Assembly: GCA_024743115.1 (NCBI GenBank)
Contig: JANSXC010000034.1
Location: forward strand, 1-52,163
Direction: 5' to 3'
Length of the DNA stretch: 52,163 bases
DNA from: a bacterium
Lineage (GTDB): Bacteria > Planctomycetota > UBA1135 > UBA2386
Shown: positions 8,401-17,426 of the stretch, in pieces
Layout of the letters: every line of letters starts with the position of its first letter
How positions within the stretch are numbered: the first letter of the stretch is position 1
The notes under the pieces: model-generated
Database searches by the model: none
Told to the model about the DNA's origin: nothing
Seen by the model: only the letters and a program-made list of their open reading frames with translations
Made by a program: the position numbers and the translations under genes

Positions 8401-10187
8401 CCGACCCCTACGCCGACGACGCCCCGACCGGGAAGTTCTCGTTCGACTTCCTGCGACGCCTCTGGCCGTTCGTCCGGCCCTATCGCCGCGGCTTTCTCGC
8501 GTGCCTGCTGATCCTGCTCGTCTCGTTCGTGCTCGAACTGCTCGGGCCGTACTTGCTGCGCCTCGCGATCGACGGCCCCATCACGGCGACCGATCAGTCG
8601 ACCGACGAACGGCTGTCGATGCTGCTATGGCTCGGCGTCGGCTTCCTCGGCACGATCGGCGGCGGCGCGGTGCTCGGCTACGTCTACGGCCTCCTCACGG
8701 CCTGGAACGGCCAGCGCGTGATTCGCGACGTGCGGCGGTTCCTGTTCGACCACGTGCTGCGCACACCGCTGCGCTTCCACGAGAAGAACCCGGCCGGCAA
8801 GCTGACGACGCGGATCACGAGCGACGTCGAGAACCTCAACGAGCTCATCGCGACCGGCGTGCTGCAATCGATCTTCGACCTCATGAAGATCGCCGGCGTC
8901 GTCGTCGTGCTGTTCTACCTCGACGCGCCGCTCGCGCTGTTCACGGTCGCCACGACGCCTGCGCTGCTGATCATCAGCCTGCTGTTCCGCAAACGGGCCG
9001 AGCGGGCCTATCGCGCCGTGCGCAGCCGCCTCGCGCTGCAGAACGCGTTCACGACCGAACTCATCGGTGGCATCGGCACGACGCGTGCATTCGGCCGCGA
9101 AGCGGGCATCGCCGCGCGCTACCGCGAACGCAACCGGGAGACCGCCGATGCCTGGCGCGGCGCGGTGCTGCACTTCTCGGTGTTCTTCGCGCTGATCGAC
9201 CTCGCGATGCGCATGACGACGGTCGGCCTGCTCTGGTTCGGCGGCAGCGCGGTCCTCGAGGGCACGCTGCAGCCCGGCCAGTTCGTGCAGTTCTGGATCT
9301 GCTACCAGCTGCTGACGTCGCCGATCAAACAGCTCGGCGAGAAGTACAACGTGCTGCAGGCCGCGTTCGCGAGCTGCGAACGTGTGTTCCAGATCCTCGA
9401 CGAGCCGACGTTCCCGCCGCCAGGCGGCCGCAACCTGCCGTCGCCGCAGAAGGGCAAGGCCGAGATCCGATTCGACGGCGTCGGGTTCGAATACCTGACC
9501 GGCGAACCCGTGCTGCACGACGTCTCGTTCACGGCGAAGCCGGGCGAGACCGTCGCGATCGTCGGCCCGACCGGCTCCGGCAAGTCGACGCTGCTCGCGC
9601 TGATCTCGCGCTTGCGCGACGCCACGAGCGGCGAGGTCCGCGTCGACGACGAGGATGTGCGCGATCTCGACCCGATCGCACTGCGCCGTCGCATCGCGTT
9701 CGTGGCTCAGGACCTGTTCTTGTTCACCGGCACGATCCTCGACAACGTGCGGCTGTTCGATCCGACCGTGAGCGAGGAACGCGTGCAGGCGGCGCTCGCC
9801 ACCGTCGGCGCCGACACGTTCGTCAACGCGCTGCCGCAGGGCCTCGCGACGCCGGTCCAGGAACGCGGCGCTACGCTGTCACAGGGCGAACGCCAACTGC
9901 TGGCGTTCGCGCGCGCACTCGTGACCGACCCCGACGTGCTGCTGCTCGACGAAGCTACCGCGAGCATCGACAGCGAGTCCGAGGCGCGACTGCAACGGGC
10001 CCTGAAAGTCGCGCTGCAGGGCCGCACGGCCCTCGTCGTCGCCCACCGCCTCTCCACGGTGCGCGACGCCGATCAGATCCTCGTGCTCGAACGTGGTCGC
10101 ATCGTCGAGGCCGGGACGCATCAAGAACTCGTGAAGCGCAAGGCTCGCTATCACAAAATGATAGCGTCCACCCACCCTGAGCGCTAG
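8397..10187 (+). CDS. ABC exporter half-transporter, consensus-site subunit of a heterodimer
   Basis: A 596-residue membrane-ATPase fusion. The exporter membrane domain occupies roughly residues 15-320; the nucleotide-binding domain has Walker A GPTGSGKST, Q-loop VAQDLFLF, signature LSQGERQ, Walker B LLLDEATASID with the catalytic Glu intact, and H-loop AHRLST. The non-canonical signature (LSQGE rather than LSGGQ) paired with an intact Glu is complementary to the upstream partner: one composite ATP site is fully canonical and the other degenerate. It overlaps the partner by 4 bases and is almost certainly co-expressed. Its TAG stop (10185-10187) straddles the left edge of the IS630 insertion: TA is the target duplication and the final G is the first base of the element. 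Confidence 0.92.
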   Translation: MTDPYADDAPTGKFSFDFLRRLWPFVRPYRRGFLACLLILLVSFVLELLGPYLLRLAIDGPITATDQSTDERLSMLLWLGVGFLGTIGGGAVLGYVYGLLTAWNGQRVIRDVRRFLFDHVLRTPLRFHEKNPAGKLTTRITSDVENLNELIATGVLQSIFDLMKIAGVVVVLFYLDAPLALFTVATTPALLIISLLFRKRAERAYRAVRSRLALQNAFTTELIGGIGTTRAFGREAGIAARYRERNRETADAWRGAVLHFSVFFALIDLAMRMTTVGLLWFGGSAVLEGTLQPGQFVQFWICYQLLTSPIKQLGEKYNVLQAAFASCERVFQILDEPTFPPPGGRNLPSPQKGKAEIRFDGVGFEYLTGEPVLHDVSFTAKPGETVAIVGPTGSGKSTLLALISRLRDATSGEVRVDDEDVRDLDPIALRRRIAFVAQDLFLFTGTILDNVRLFDPTVSEERVQAALATVGADTFVNALPQGLATPVQERGATLSQGERQLLAFARALVTDPDVLLLDEATASIDSESEARLQRALKVALQGRTALVVAHRLSTVRDADQILVLERGRIVEAGTHQELVKRKARYHKMIASTHPER

Positions 10188-10205
10188 TGTGGTGTACGGG
10201 AAGTT
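10187..10205 (+). repeat. IS630 left terminal inverted repeat
   Basis: GTGTGGTGTACGGGAAGTT, immediately after TA. It matches the reverse complement of 11372-11390 at 17 of 19 positions, the differences being at positions 4 and 6 from the tip. Confidence 0.9.
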
Positions 10206-10229
10206 CGACCTCAATGTTTGGGGCGATTC

Positions 10230-11312
10230 TCACGGCTTCACGGCTTCGCAGTATCGCTTGAGACTCTCCAGGATCTCATCGGCGTTCTTGGTCCACACGA
10301 ACGGCGTCGGGCTTTCGTTGTGAGCGTCGATGAAGTCGCCGATGTCACGCTCGAGCGCTTGCGTGCTGCAGTGGACACCGTGCTTCAGCTTGCGTTTAGA
10401 TAACAGCGAGAACCAACCCTCGACCATGTTCAGCCATGACGCGTGCGTCGGCGTGAAGTGGATGTGGAAGCGCGGGTTTCGCAGCAGCCAGCGCTTCACG
10501 CGCTCGGTCTTGTGCGTCGTGTAGTTGTCCATCACGAAGTGGACGTCGAGATCGTCGGAGACGTTCTTCTTGACGACGTTGAGGAATCTGAGGAACTCGT
10601 CGGTTCGGTGCCGACGAAAGCACTTTCCGATCACGTTGCCCGTCGCGATGTCGAGCGCCGCGAACAGCGAGGTGGTTCCATGGCGCACGTAGTTGTGCGT
10701 GACGCGATGCGGCGTCGTAGGTCGCATTGGAAAGATTGGCTGAGACCGGTCGAGTGCCTGGATTTGCGACTTCTCGTCAACGCACAGGACCAAGGCGTTC
10801 GCCGGCGGATTCATGTAGAGCCCGACAACGTCTCGCACTTTCGCGACGAACTGGGGGTCGGTGGAGAGAGAGAACGTCTCGGACCGATGAGGGCGAAGTC
10901 CGAACGCTCGCCAAATCTCCCGGATCGACGAGTGCGACAGTCCGGTCTGCTTCGCGAGCAACCGAGTGCTCCACTGCGACGCCTTTCGCGGCTTCTGGTT
11001 CAACGTGGTGTCGATCACAGCCTCGACGACATCGTCCGTGATCTTCCGCGGCGCTCCCGACCGTGGCTCGTCGTACAGTCCATCGAGCCGGTCGACGAGA
11101 AAGCGACGCCGCCACTTCCCTACGGTCTCTCTGGTCGTGTCGAGCTCCTCCGCGACCTCGATGTCGTTGAGGCCACTCGCACACTTCAGAATGATCCGTG
11201 CTCGCCGGTACGCGGCGGCCTGGCCTGACCGGCTGCGTGCAAGTCTCTGCAGCTCTGCTCGCTCGGCATCGCTGAGTGTGAGTTTCGGTACGGGACGCCC
11301 CATCGCTTTCAT
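10230..11312 (-). CDS. IS630 family transposase
   Basis: A 360-residue transposase. Residues ~10-80 form a helix-turn-helix DNA-binding region (LTLSDAERAELQRLA ... VAEELDTTRETVGKWRRRF), followed by a winged-helix segment (TRLLAKQTGLSHSSIREIW). The DDE catalytic domain shows D179 in LVLCVDEKSQ, D262 in HFVMDNYTTHK and E298 in SWLNMVEGWFS, all intact, so the enzyme should be active. A strong AGGAGG at 11318-11323 lies 5 bases before the ATG at 11312 and only 2 before the ATG at 11315, so the former is preferred. The reading frame extends upstream out of the element (to 11720), but that part lies outside the inverted repeat and is not part of the gene. Codon use is less GC-extreme than in neighbouring genes. 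Confidence 0.95.
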   Translation of the reverse strand: MKAMGRPVPKLTLSDAERAELQRLARSRSGQAAAYRRARIILKCASGLNDIEVAEELDTTRETVGKWRRRFLVDRLDGLYDEPRSGAPRKITDDVVEAVIDTTLNQKPRKASQWSTRLLAKQTGLSHSSIREIWRAFGLRPHRSETFSLSTDPQFVAKVRDVVGLYMNPPANALVLCVDEKSQIQALDRSQPIFPMRPTTPHRVTHNYVRHGTTSLFAALDIATGNVIGKCFRRHRTDEFLRFLNVVKKNVSDDLDVHFVMDNYTTHKTERVKRWLLRNPRFHIHFTPTHASWLNMVEGWFSLLSKRKLKHGVHCSTQALERDIGDFIDAHNESPTPFVWTKNADEILESLKRYCEAVKP

Positions 11313-11371
11313 CATTGCCTCCTGGTGGAGGTACGAAAGCGGCCAGTCAGACGGCTCAAACTTTGCGAAGA

Positions 11372-11390
11372 AACTTCCCGTACATCCCAC
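11372..11390 (-). repeat. IS630 right terminal inverted repeat
   Basis: Read on the minus strand it is GTGGGATGTACGGGAAGTT, the partner of 10187-10205, and is followed outward by the TA duplication at 11391-11392. Confidence 0.9.
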
Positions 11391-11392
11391 TA

Positions 11393-12077
11393 GTTCACAG
11401 CCCTCAAAGGGCACGTGAGCTTGGCTGCGGATGAAACACGCACCATCCAATGACCCACCCACGACGCCGGCGCTGCCCGACGTCATTCCTCGAGTAATGA
11501 CCTCTGTGTAGAGCCTTCGATAGCGATGGAGGCCAAGGTAGCTGATGGCGTTTGAAGCCCTCTCTTCCTTGGCGCAGCCGCCACGTGCTGCCCAGAGGTA
11601 CGATTGCCTGCCTCTGCATCCGAACGATGCGAGTATCGACCCGCAACGGCTCGCATTGCGAACCCAAGACTTCGCCCACTTTGAAGTCGAGGATCCAGGT
11701 GGCCTCGGGCAGACGTCCAAGTCATCGAGAACCTACATGACTGCTTCTCGATCGATCTCGGAAAGCAACGAGATCATCCCGCCAAACAGCTGCCGGAAAA
11801 CGCGCGGGCGTGACTCCCCGGCGCCCACTTCTGCGACCATCTCGTTCAACGGTTACTCGAACCTCGCGCGTCAGGCCTCCAACGAGCTCACTGTGCGTGG
11901 CCGAGGAATGCGGCGCGTCGCCTTGTGCAAGTACATCGTTGATTAGCGATTACGATGCATGGTCAACTACTCAACTCCTCATCTCCCCGTTCTTTGCCCG
12001 GATTCGCTTTCACACTCCAAGGCTCTACTGAACTCGAGGGGCTTTCCGGGTTGGGCTCCGCGTGACAGAATAGCCTA
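11393..12077. other. gene-free stretch between IS630 and the lipase gene
   Basis: This 685-base stretch has lower GC than the genome around it and no frame I can defend. Frames exist on both strands (for example 11545-11946 plus and 11404-11679 minus), but none has a recognisable domain, credible start or consistent codon bias. The minus-strand reading around 11550-11700 is locally protein-like and could be a decayed gene. A palindromic segment GTCATT-8-AATGAC lies at 11482-11501. It probably contains the promoter of the lipase gene and debris of earlier insertions. Confidence 0.5.
11400..11412 (+). terminator. small hairpin originally just after the ABC exporter stop
   Basis: GCCCT-CAA-AGGGC, a perfect 5-pair stem. 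With the IS element removed, it would sit about a dozen bases after the exporter stop codon, a position fitting a terminator; the IS has moved it 1.2 kb away. The stem is short and has no U tract. Confidence 0.3.
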
Positions 12078-15000
12078 ATGCAAAACGCGCCCATGGTGAT
12101 TCTTGCCCTCTGGCTGACCGCCGCCGTGAACCCCGCCACCTGCCAACAGGTTACCGCCCGCGCCAACATCAAGTCTTCTGGAACTCAGCTAACTATCCAA
12201 GAGACGAACCGAGCTAGATTGCTAGAAGACGGCAACGTGCTGTTCGACTCATCTGAGAACGGCATAACACCTGGAGACAACAACAACTCGTATGATGTCT
12301 TCCTACACGATTTCGCGACGAACGGAATCACACTCGTGGCGACCGATCGACTCCAGGCAAGTACACCCAACGGATCACACATCTTGACGCTGACTGGGTC
12401 CAGCAACTTGACTTTGGTGGACCGAGCCACGAACACCTCGACAAGCATACCAAACGTCGCCGGTGGGTTTGCGTACGCGACACCAATCGTATCCGCCAAC
12501 GGAAGAGAGATTGCCCGAAGCGTTCTCATCCCCTTCTCAGGCGTATTCTTATTCGACGTTGCGTCGGCTTCGTATGAAGAAATCACTGTCTCCGTCATAG
12601 GAACGTCTAGCACCGGGTTCTTATCGGGGATGTCGGACGACGCGAGATACGTCCTCTTCACCTCAAACGCGACCGATCTTGTTACACCTCCGCCCCCCCC
12701 AGCAAACTACCTCTACCTTCGTGATCGAACCGCGGGAACCACCCAAATCGTAAGCCTCTCTTCAACCGGTATCCCGACGACTGCCATCCAGGGATTCATC
12801 ACTGCGGACGGAACCGCCGTGTACTTTGAGTCGGCTACAAGCCCCAACACCCTGTTCAAACGAGATCTCGCGCAACAGACTACCACCGTAGTCTCCAGTG
12901 CAATTCCCGACACCTTAGCGGTATCCCGAAACGGCGAGCACATCCTCTATTCGAACGGCTCTGGCTCCGTCTGGAGCTACGAACTCTCCACCCAACAGAC
13001 GAAAGCTGTCAGCGTCGGGATTGGAGGGGCTCCTGAAAACGGTACATCGTCCGGCATCTCGATCTCGGATACAGGCATTGCGTGCTTTAGTAGCAACTCA
13101 TCCAACCTAGTCGCCGGAGACACAAACGCACGCGAAGACGTATTCGTAGCCGCACCAGCTAGAATCGAGATAGTTGACGCCGCTTCTCGAGACGGAATTG
13201 GCCCGCAGGCAGACCTACTGTTCCTAGTCAATGGATCGGTATCCAACAATCCTGAGCTCTTGGCGCAGGGTGGCGCCCCCCGAATCGGGTGCGCGGCCGA
13301 CGGCACCACCCAGCTGCTCATCCGCATCAACAGCCCCTATCCAGCAGACTATTCCGTAAGCCTCCCTATCCCAACTACATCGTACGGCGCACTTGCGACC
13401 GTCGGGGGGTCATTTTCACAGAACATCGTCAGCGGATCACTTGCTAGCACAACCCAGGGATGGCGTGGCTATGCATTGTATCAAGCGCCACAAGACTTCG
13501 TCCGACCCGGAAGCCCCGCTGACCCCACGGCTGCATCCCGCAGTGTCGATCTTTCGGTCACGCTACAGACTCCGACAATCGAATCGATCGAGATTCGGCG
13601 TCCTCCGGTCGTCCTGTGCCATGGCCTATGGTCGAATCGCAACACTTGGGCAAATCAGTTCGCTCCGCTCAAGAACGGAACCGATCCACTCTTCGAGTCT
13701 TTCGCTGTCGACTATTCCGGCTCCGCTGGCGATGGCTTCTTCATGAACGCTCGTCACGTGGGCTGGCCGATTCAGAAAGTGCTCAATGCGTGCCGCGACA
13801 AAGGCATCGCAGCGACACAGGCCGACTGGGTTGGGCACAGCATGGGAGGCGTCCTACCTCGCATGCATTACCGAAATGCCAAGCGCGGAATTCCTCGCGC
13901 ATGGGAACGGTCAGACAACTACTTAAGCGGCGACATCAACCGCTTGGTATTGCTCAACTCCCCCCAATGGGGCAGCCCCTGGGGCAGTGTTCTGGAAGGC
14001 CTCGCAGAAGACCCGACCTTCGGTAGCTACATCGACAACGCACTGACGGCTCACGGAATGCCCAGGTTCGGCGCGATACGGGATTTGTCAGAAGGAAGCT
14101 TTGCCTACTTCTACATTGGCGCTACCGACATCCCCACCAGGGCCATCATCGGAACTGGCTGCGAGGTCATACTCAACGTTGGAACGGCGTCACTCAAAGC
14201 CGTATCTAATGTCGTGCCAGGACCTTTCCGACTACTCGCCAAGATTGCCGGCCACCTCGCTCAGACCGTCAACGATGTCTACAGGGGACGACAGCACGAC
14301 TTCGCTGTCCTCAAGGAGAGCCAAGAGGCAGGCCTCGCAACCGGCCAGAACGGCTCAGTGACGGAGCTCTATAGCGCTCTCGGCCTCACCCATCACACTA
14401 GAGCAACATCGACTGCAACATTCTACAACGAGCTTGTAGCTACGCTGAACCGACCCATTGCCGAGTACGCGCATCTCCCTCCCCCAAACCCAACCCCCCC
14501 GAGCGGCCAATTTAACGACAGTATCAACCTGACCCTCGATGCACTTTCCATACAATTGACGGCCGGCACTGTTGGGCCGGGGAATCAGATTACCGTGAAC
14601 GTCTCGGGTAAAAATGGGTTTGTCCCCGTGGAATGCGCACTGGCCTTCCCCAACGATGAAGCAACGCTTAGCTCCGCACCATTCGACTTCACCATCACTG
14701 TGCCTGCCGAACAGGCTGGAGAGCTCAACCTCTCTGCGTTCGCGATCGACGCGAGCGGAGATGCCGGAGCATCGCTCCCGTTCTCCTTACCGGTCTCGGT
14801 ACCGCACCAACTTAACTCGATCGCGCTGTCCGAGGACGCGTTGACACTTTGGGCGCCAATGGCTCGGGCAAGACTTGGCGTCCTGGGAGTCTTCAACGAC
14901 GGCATCGCCAGAGACCTTGCGTTCGCATCGTCCGGCACAACTTACTCGAGCTCGGACCCAAACGTAGTCTCTGTGGTGGCCGATGGTGACATGCAGGCGG

Positions 15001-15482
15001 TCGGACAGGGAACTGCAACCATCACCGTCCAGAACGGTACCGTGTCAGCTACGTGCGCAATAACCGTAATTTTCGCCCCATCACAGAAGTACGGCTGGAG
15101 CTCCCAAGGCCAGGGAAACTACTTCCCAGACCTCTGCTCCGCTGGCGGCGACCCAGAAATCGGGAACGCGAGTTTCGAGTACAAAGTCACGGATGTCATC
15201 GGCGGCGCCCTAGGCGTGCTATATCAGTCGTTGGCGGCGGATGACCAGCAGACGGTAATTGGCCAGGTCTGGATCGATGCCACTACAGCGGTCCCCATCG
15301 TCGTCGTTGCAACAGGCGCAGCCGGAGTACCCGGAGCAGGAGAGGCCGTGTATGGGTACCCAATCCCGAACGACCCCACGTTCGTTGGCCTTAACATCTT
15401 CGCTCAGGCCTATTTTTCCGACGCAACTACACCCGCGGGGTGGTCCACCTCTAATGGCCTACTTATTACGATTCAGCCCTAA
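12078..15482 (+). CDS. exported multidomain lipase/esterase (PGAP1-like alpha/beta hydrolase with beta-propeller and Ig-like domains)
   Basis: A 1134-residue protein. A signal peptide (VILALWLTAAVNPATC) is followed by ~360 residues of TolB/WD40-like propeller repeats (SDDARYVLFTSNATDLV; later NLVAGDTNAREDVFV). An alpha/beta-hydrolase domain starts near 510: oxyanion motif VVLCHGLWSNRNTW and nucleophile elbow GHSMGG in ADWVGHSMGGVLPRMHYRN, as in PGAP1-like lipases; a late His (LTHHT) is a candidate catalytic His. Around 915-1000 lies a Big_2-type Ig-like domain (SSSDPNVVSVV ... GTATITVQNGT), then a C-terminal module shared with the subtilase and kelch proteins. Start at ATG 12078; ATG 12093 is an alternative. 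Base composition is much lower in GC than the neighbours (30 of 60 in 12181-12240 versus 38 of 60 in 16201-16260), suggesting transfer or unusual constraints. Probably secreted; the substrate is unknown. Confidence 0.8.
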   Translation: MQNAPMVILALWLTAAVNPATCQQVTARANIKSSGTQLTIQETNRARLLEDGNVLFDSSENGITPGDNNNSYDVFLHDFATNGITLVATDRLQASTPNGSHILTLTGSSNLTLVDRATNTSTSIPNVAGGFAYATPIVSANGREIARSVLIPFSGVFLFDVASASYEEITVSVIGTSSTGFLSGMSDDARYVLFTSNATDLVTPPPPPANYLYLRDRTAGTTQIVSLSSTGIPTTAIQGFITADGTAVYFESATSPNTLFKRDLAQQTTTVVSSAIPDTLAVSRNGEHILYSNGSGSVWSYELSTQQTKAVSVGIGGAPENGTSSGISISDTGIACFSSNSSNLVAGDTNAREDVFVAAPARIEIVDAASRDGIGPQADLLFLVNGSVSNNPELLAQGGAPRIGCAADGTTQLLIRINSPYPADYSVSLPIPTTSYGALATVGGSFSQNIVSGSLASTTQGWRGYALYQAPQDFVRPGSPADPTAASRSVDLSVTLQTPTIESIEIRRPPVVLCHGLWSNRNTWANQFAPLKNGTDPLFESFAVDYSGSAGDGFFMNARHVGWPIQKVLNACRDKGIAATQADWVGHSMGGVLPRMHYRNAKRGIPRAWERSDNYLSGDINRLVLLNSPQWGSPWGSVLEGLAEDPTFGSYIDNALTAHGMPRFGAIRDLSEGSFAYFYIGATDIPTRAIIGTGCEVILNVGTASLKAVSNVVPGPFRLLAKIAGHLAQTVNDVYRGRQHDFAVLKESQEAGLATGQNGSVTELYSALGLTHHTRATSTATFYNELVATLNRPIAEYAHLPPPNPTPPSGQFNDSINLTLDALSIQLTAGTVGPGNQITVNVSGKNGFVPVECALAFPNDEATLSSAPFDFTITVPAEQAGELNLSAFAIDASGDAGASLPFSLPVSVPHQLNSIALSEDALTLWAPMARARLGVLGVFNDGIARDLAFASSGTTYSSSDPNVVSVVADGDMQAVGQGTATITVQNGTVSATCAITVIFAPSQKYGWSSQGQGNYFPDLCSAGGDPEIGNASFEYKVTDVIGGALGVLYQSLAADDQQTVIGQVWIDATTAVPIVVVATGAAGVPGAGEAVYGYPIPNDPTFVGLNIFAQAYFSDATTPAGWSTSNGLLITIQP

Positions 15483-15585
15483 CCACTCTTCCGCTCGCGA
15501 CGCAGCATCCATCTCCGCAGTCGTCACCTGTTAAACAGACGGGTGACCTCCCGAGGGCTTAGCCTGGTCTCGCGAGGAACCGATC

Positions 15586-17406
15586 ATGGGAACCGCCGCC
15601 ACTCTCACTACCGTGTGCGCGCTGCTGCTGGCAGCGGCGCAATCTCCAGCCCAGAAACCCGCTCAGCAGTCCGGCCAACGCGTTCGCAGCGTGATGCCGA
15701 AGGCCACGGCAAATGCGCTGCCCGCGCAAGCGCATCAGAATCGCGTCGTGCTCAAGATCGTCGAGCATCGCCCCGACCTGGCGGCGAACGGGATGATCTT
15801 CGCGCCCGATGTACTCGCGGCGATCGGCGAGCGACCGATCGCGCCGTTCTTCACGGATCGGGAAGCGCTGCGCACGATCCGCACGCGCCAGTTCGAGCGC
15901 ACGACGCCGGGCCAGCTGCCGCCCGTGGACCTCGGGCTCTACTTCGATGTCGGCACCTCGGGTGGCGCCGCGACGCGGGAACTCGTCGCCCGACTCAACG
16001 CGCTAGAGACCGTCGAACTCGCGTACCCGCGCGAACTGCCGACGCCGCCGCCCGTGATTTCACCCACGTTCCGCGGCGCGGACTCACCCACCCCGCGCCC
16101 TGGGGACATCCTGCCCGTGACCCCGGACTTCACCTCGCAGCAGGGCTACCGCGCCACGGGCGCGAGCGGCGTCGAAGGGCACGCGATCGCCTCCACGATC
16201 GGTGGCATGGGCGACGGCATCAAGGTGCTCGACATCGAGTGGGGCTGGGACTTCAACCACGAGGACATCAAGGACCTCGTACCGAGTGCGCTCGTCGGCC
16301 CGCCGATCGCGAACCCCGGGTTCAACAACCACGGCACTGCGGTGATGGGGATCATCGGCGCGGACAACGACATCTACGGCATCACGGGATTCAATCAGGA
16401 CGCCGACCTGCTCGTCGCGACCGACTACCCGGCGAGCGGCTACAGCGTCGCCAACGCGATCGCGGTCGGCCTGCCGTACCTCGGCTCGGGCGACGTCATG
16501 GTGCTCGAGGCACAGACCTCGACGCCGCTCGGCCTCGGCCCGACGGAATGGAATCAGGCGGACTTCGACGCGATCTTCATCGCGACGGGGCTCGGCGTCG
16601 TCACGGTCGAGGCGGCCGGCAACGGCGGCGTCAACCTCGACGCACCGCAGCTCGGCGGCCTGTTCAACACCAACGTGCGCGACTCGGGCGCGATCATCGT
16701 CGGCGCGAGCAACGCAGGATCGAACACGCGGGCCGGGTTCAGCTGCTACGGCAACCGCATCGACGCCAACGGCTGGGGCAGCAACGTCACGACGACGGGC
16801 TACGGCTACCTTTTCAACCCCGGCGACGTCCGCCAGCACTACACCTCGAGCTTCAGCGGCACCTCGTCGGCGACGCCGATCGTCACGGGTCCCGTCGTCG
16901 CACTGCGCGGCGCCGCCGAGGCCCAGCTGTCGCCGGCCGGCGCCGCGGCCCTGGACATGTTCGCGATCCGCTCGCTGCTGCGAAGCCACGGCACGCCCAT
17001 CGCGGGCATCAGGAACCGCCCCGATACGGTCGCCATGTTCGCCGCCGCCGGACTCGCAACGGGTCTGACCGTCCGCAGTGAGCCGGTCACGGGCGGCACC
17101 GCCCACCTTGACTACACGCCACCCTTCACCGCGACCGCGAACGACCTCTTCGCAATCGTCGTGAGCTTCGGCCGTGGCAACGTCGCGATGCCGGCGCCGT
17201 TCTCGGGCCGCTACCTGCTCGACGCCAACTCGGCGGTCACGCTCGCGGTCGGCTCACTCGGCTCGCCGCCCGGGACAGCCAGCATCACGATTCCCGGCGG
17301 CATCGGTTACTACGGGCTGCGGCTGTTCGGGCAGGCGTTCGGCTTCGACACGAGCAACAACGACATCGTCCCGAGTAACGGCGCACAGATCTTCGTACGG
17401 CGGTAG
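15586..17406 (+). CDS. exported subtilisin-like serine protease (S8 family)
   Basis: A 606-residue protein with a signal peptide (TLTTVCALLLAAAQSPAQ). After a ~170-residue propeptide-like region the S8 domain shows the catalytic triad D216 (VLDIEWGWD), H249 (NNHGTAVMGIIGA) and S427 (SFSGTSSATPIVTG), plus oxyanion Asn346 (EAAGNGG). The final ~110 residues form a beta-rich module ending in SNGAQIFVRR, shared with the lipase and kelch proteins in this window. A GAGGA seven bases before the ATG supports the start. The gene is transcribed alone: the GC-poor lipase precedes it and the peroxidase gene converges on it with only 20 bases between. It is expected to act outside the cytoplasm. Confidence 0.9.
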   Translation: MGTAATLTTVCALLLAAAQSPAQKPAQQSGQRVRSVMPKATANALPAQAHQNRVVLKIVEHRPDLAANGMIFAPDVLAAIGERPIAPFFTDREALRTIRTRQFERTTPGQLPPVDLGLYFDVGTSGGAATRELVARLNALETVELAYPRELPTPPPVISPTFRGADSPTPRPGDILPVTPDFTSQQGYRATGASGVEGHAIASTIGGMGDGIKVLDIEWGWDFNHEDIKDLVPSALVGPPIANPGFNNHGTAVMGIIGADNDIYGITGFNQDADLLVATDYPASGYSVANAIAVGLPYLGSGDVMVLEAQTSTPLGLGPTEWNQADFDAIFIATGLGVVTVEAAGNGGVNLDAPQLGGLFNTNVRDSGAIIVGASNAGSNTRAGFSCYGNRIDANGWGSNVTTTGYGYLFNPGDVRQHYTSSFSGTSSATPIVTGPVVALRGAAEAQLSPAGAAALDMFAIRSLLRSHGTPIAGIRNRPDTVAMFAAAGLATGLTVRSEPVTGGTAHLDYTPPFTATANDLFAIVVSFGRGNVAMPAPFSGRYLLDANSAVTLAVGSLGSPPGTASITIPGGIGYYGLRLFGQAFGFDTSNNDIVPSNGAQIFVRR

Positions 17407-17426
17407 CGTGCCGCAATCGCGGCCCG

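Larger units (their letters stand above)
10187..11390 (-). mobile_element. IS630-family insertion sequence, complete
   Basis: A 1204-base element bounded by 19-base imperfect terminal inverted repeats (17 of 19 identical) and flanked on both sides by the dinucleotide TA (10185-10186 and 11391-11392), the target duplication of the IS630/Tc1-mariner superfamily. It carries a single intact transposase on the minus strand. It sits exactly at the stop codon of the ABC exporter gene without changing the encoded protein, and at the left border of the lower-GC stretch that follows. High similarity of the ends and an intact frame suggest recent insertion. Confidence 0.9.

Noticed and set aside
11313..11720. 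N-terminal extension of the transposase frame
   Set aside because: It lies largely outside the element's inverted repeat, and a strong AGGAGG fixes the start at 11312.
11545..11946. A 133-codon plus-strand frame in the gap after the IS element
   Set aside because: No domain, no ribosome site, and competing frames on the other strand look equally plausible; likely non-coding or decayed.
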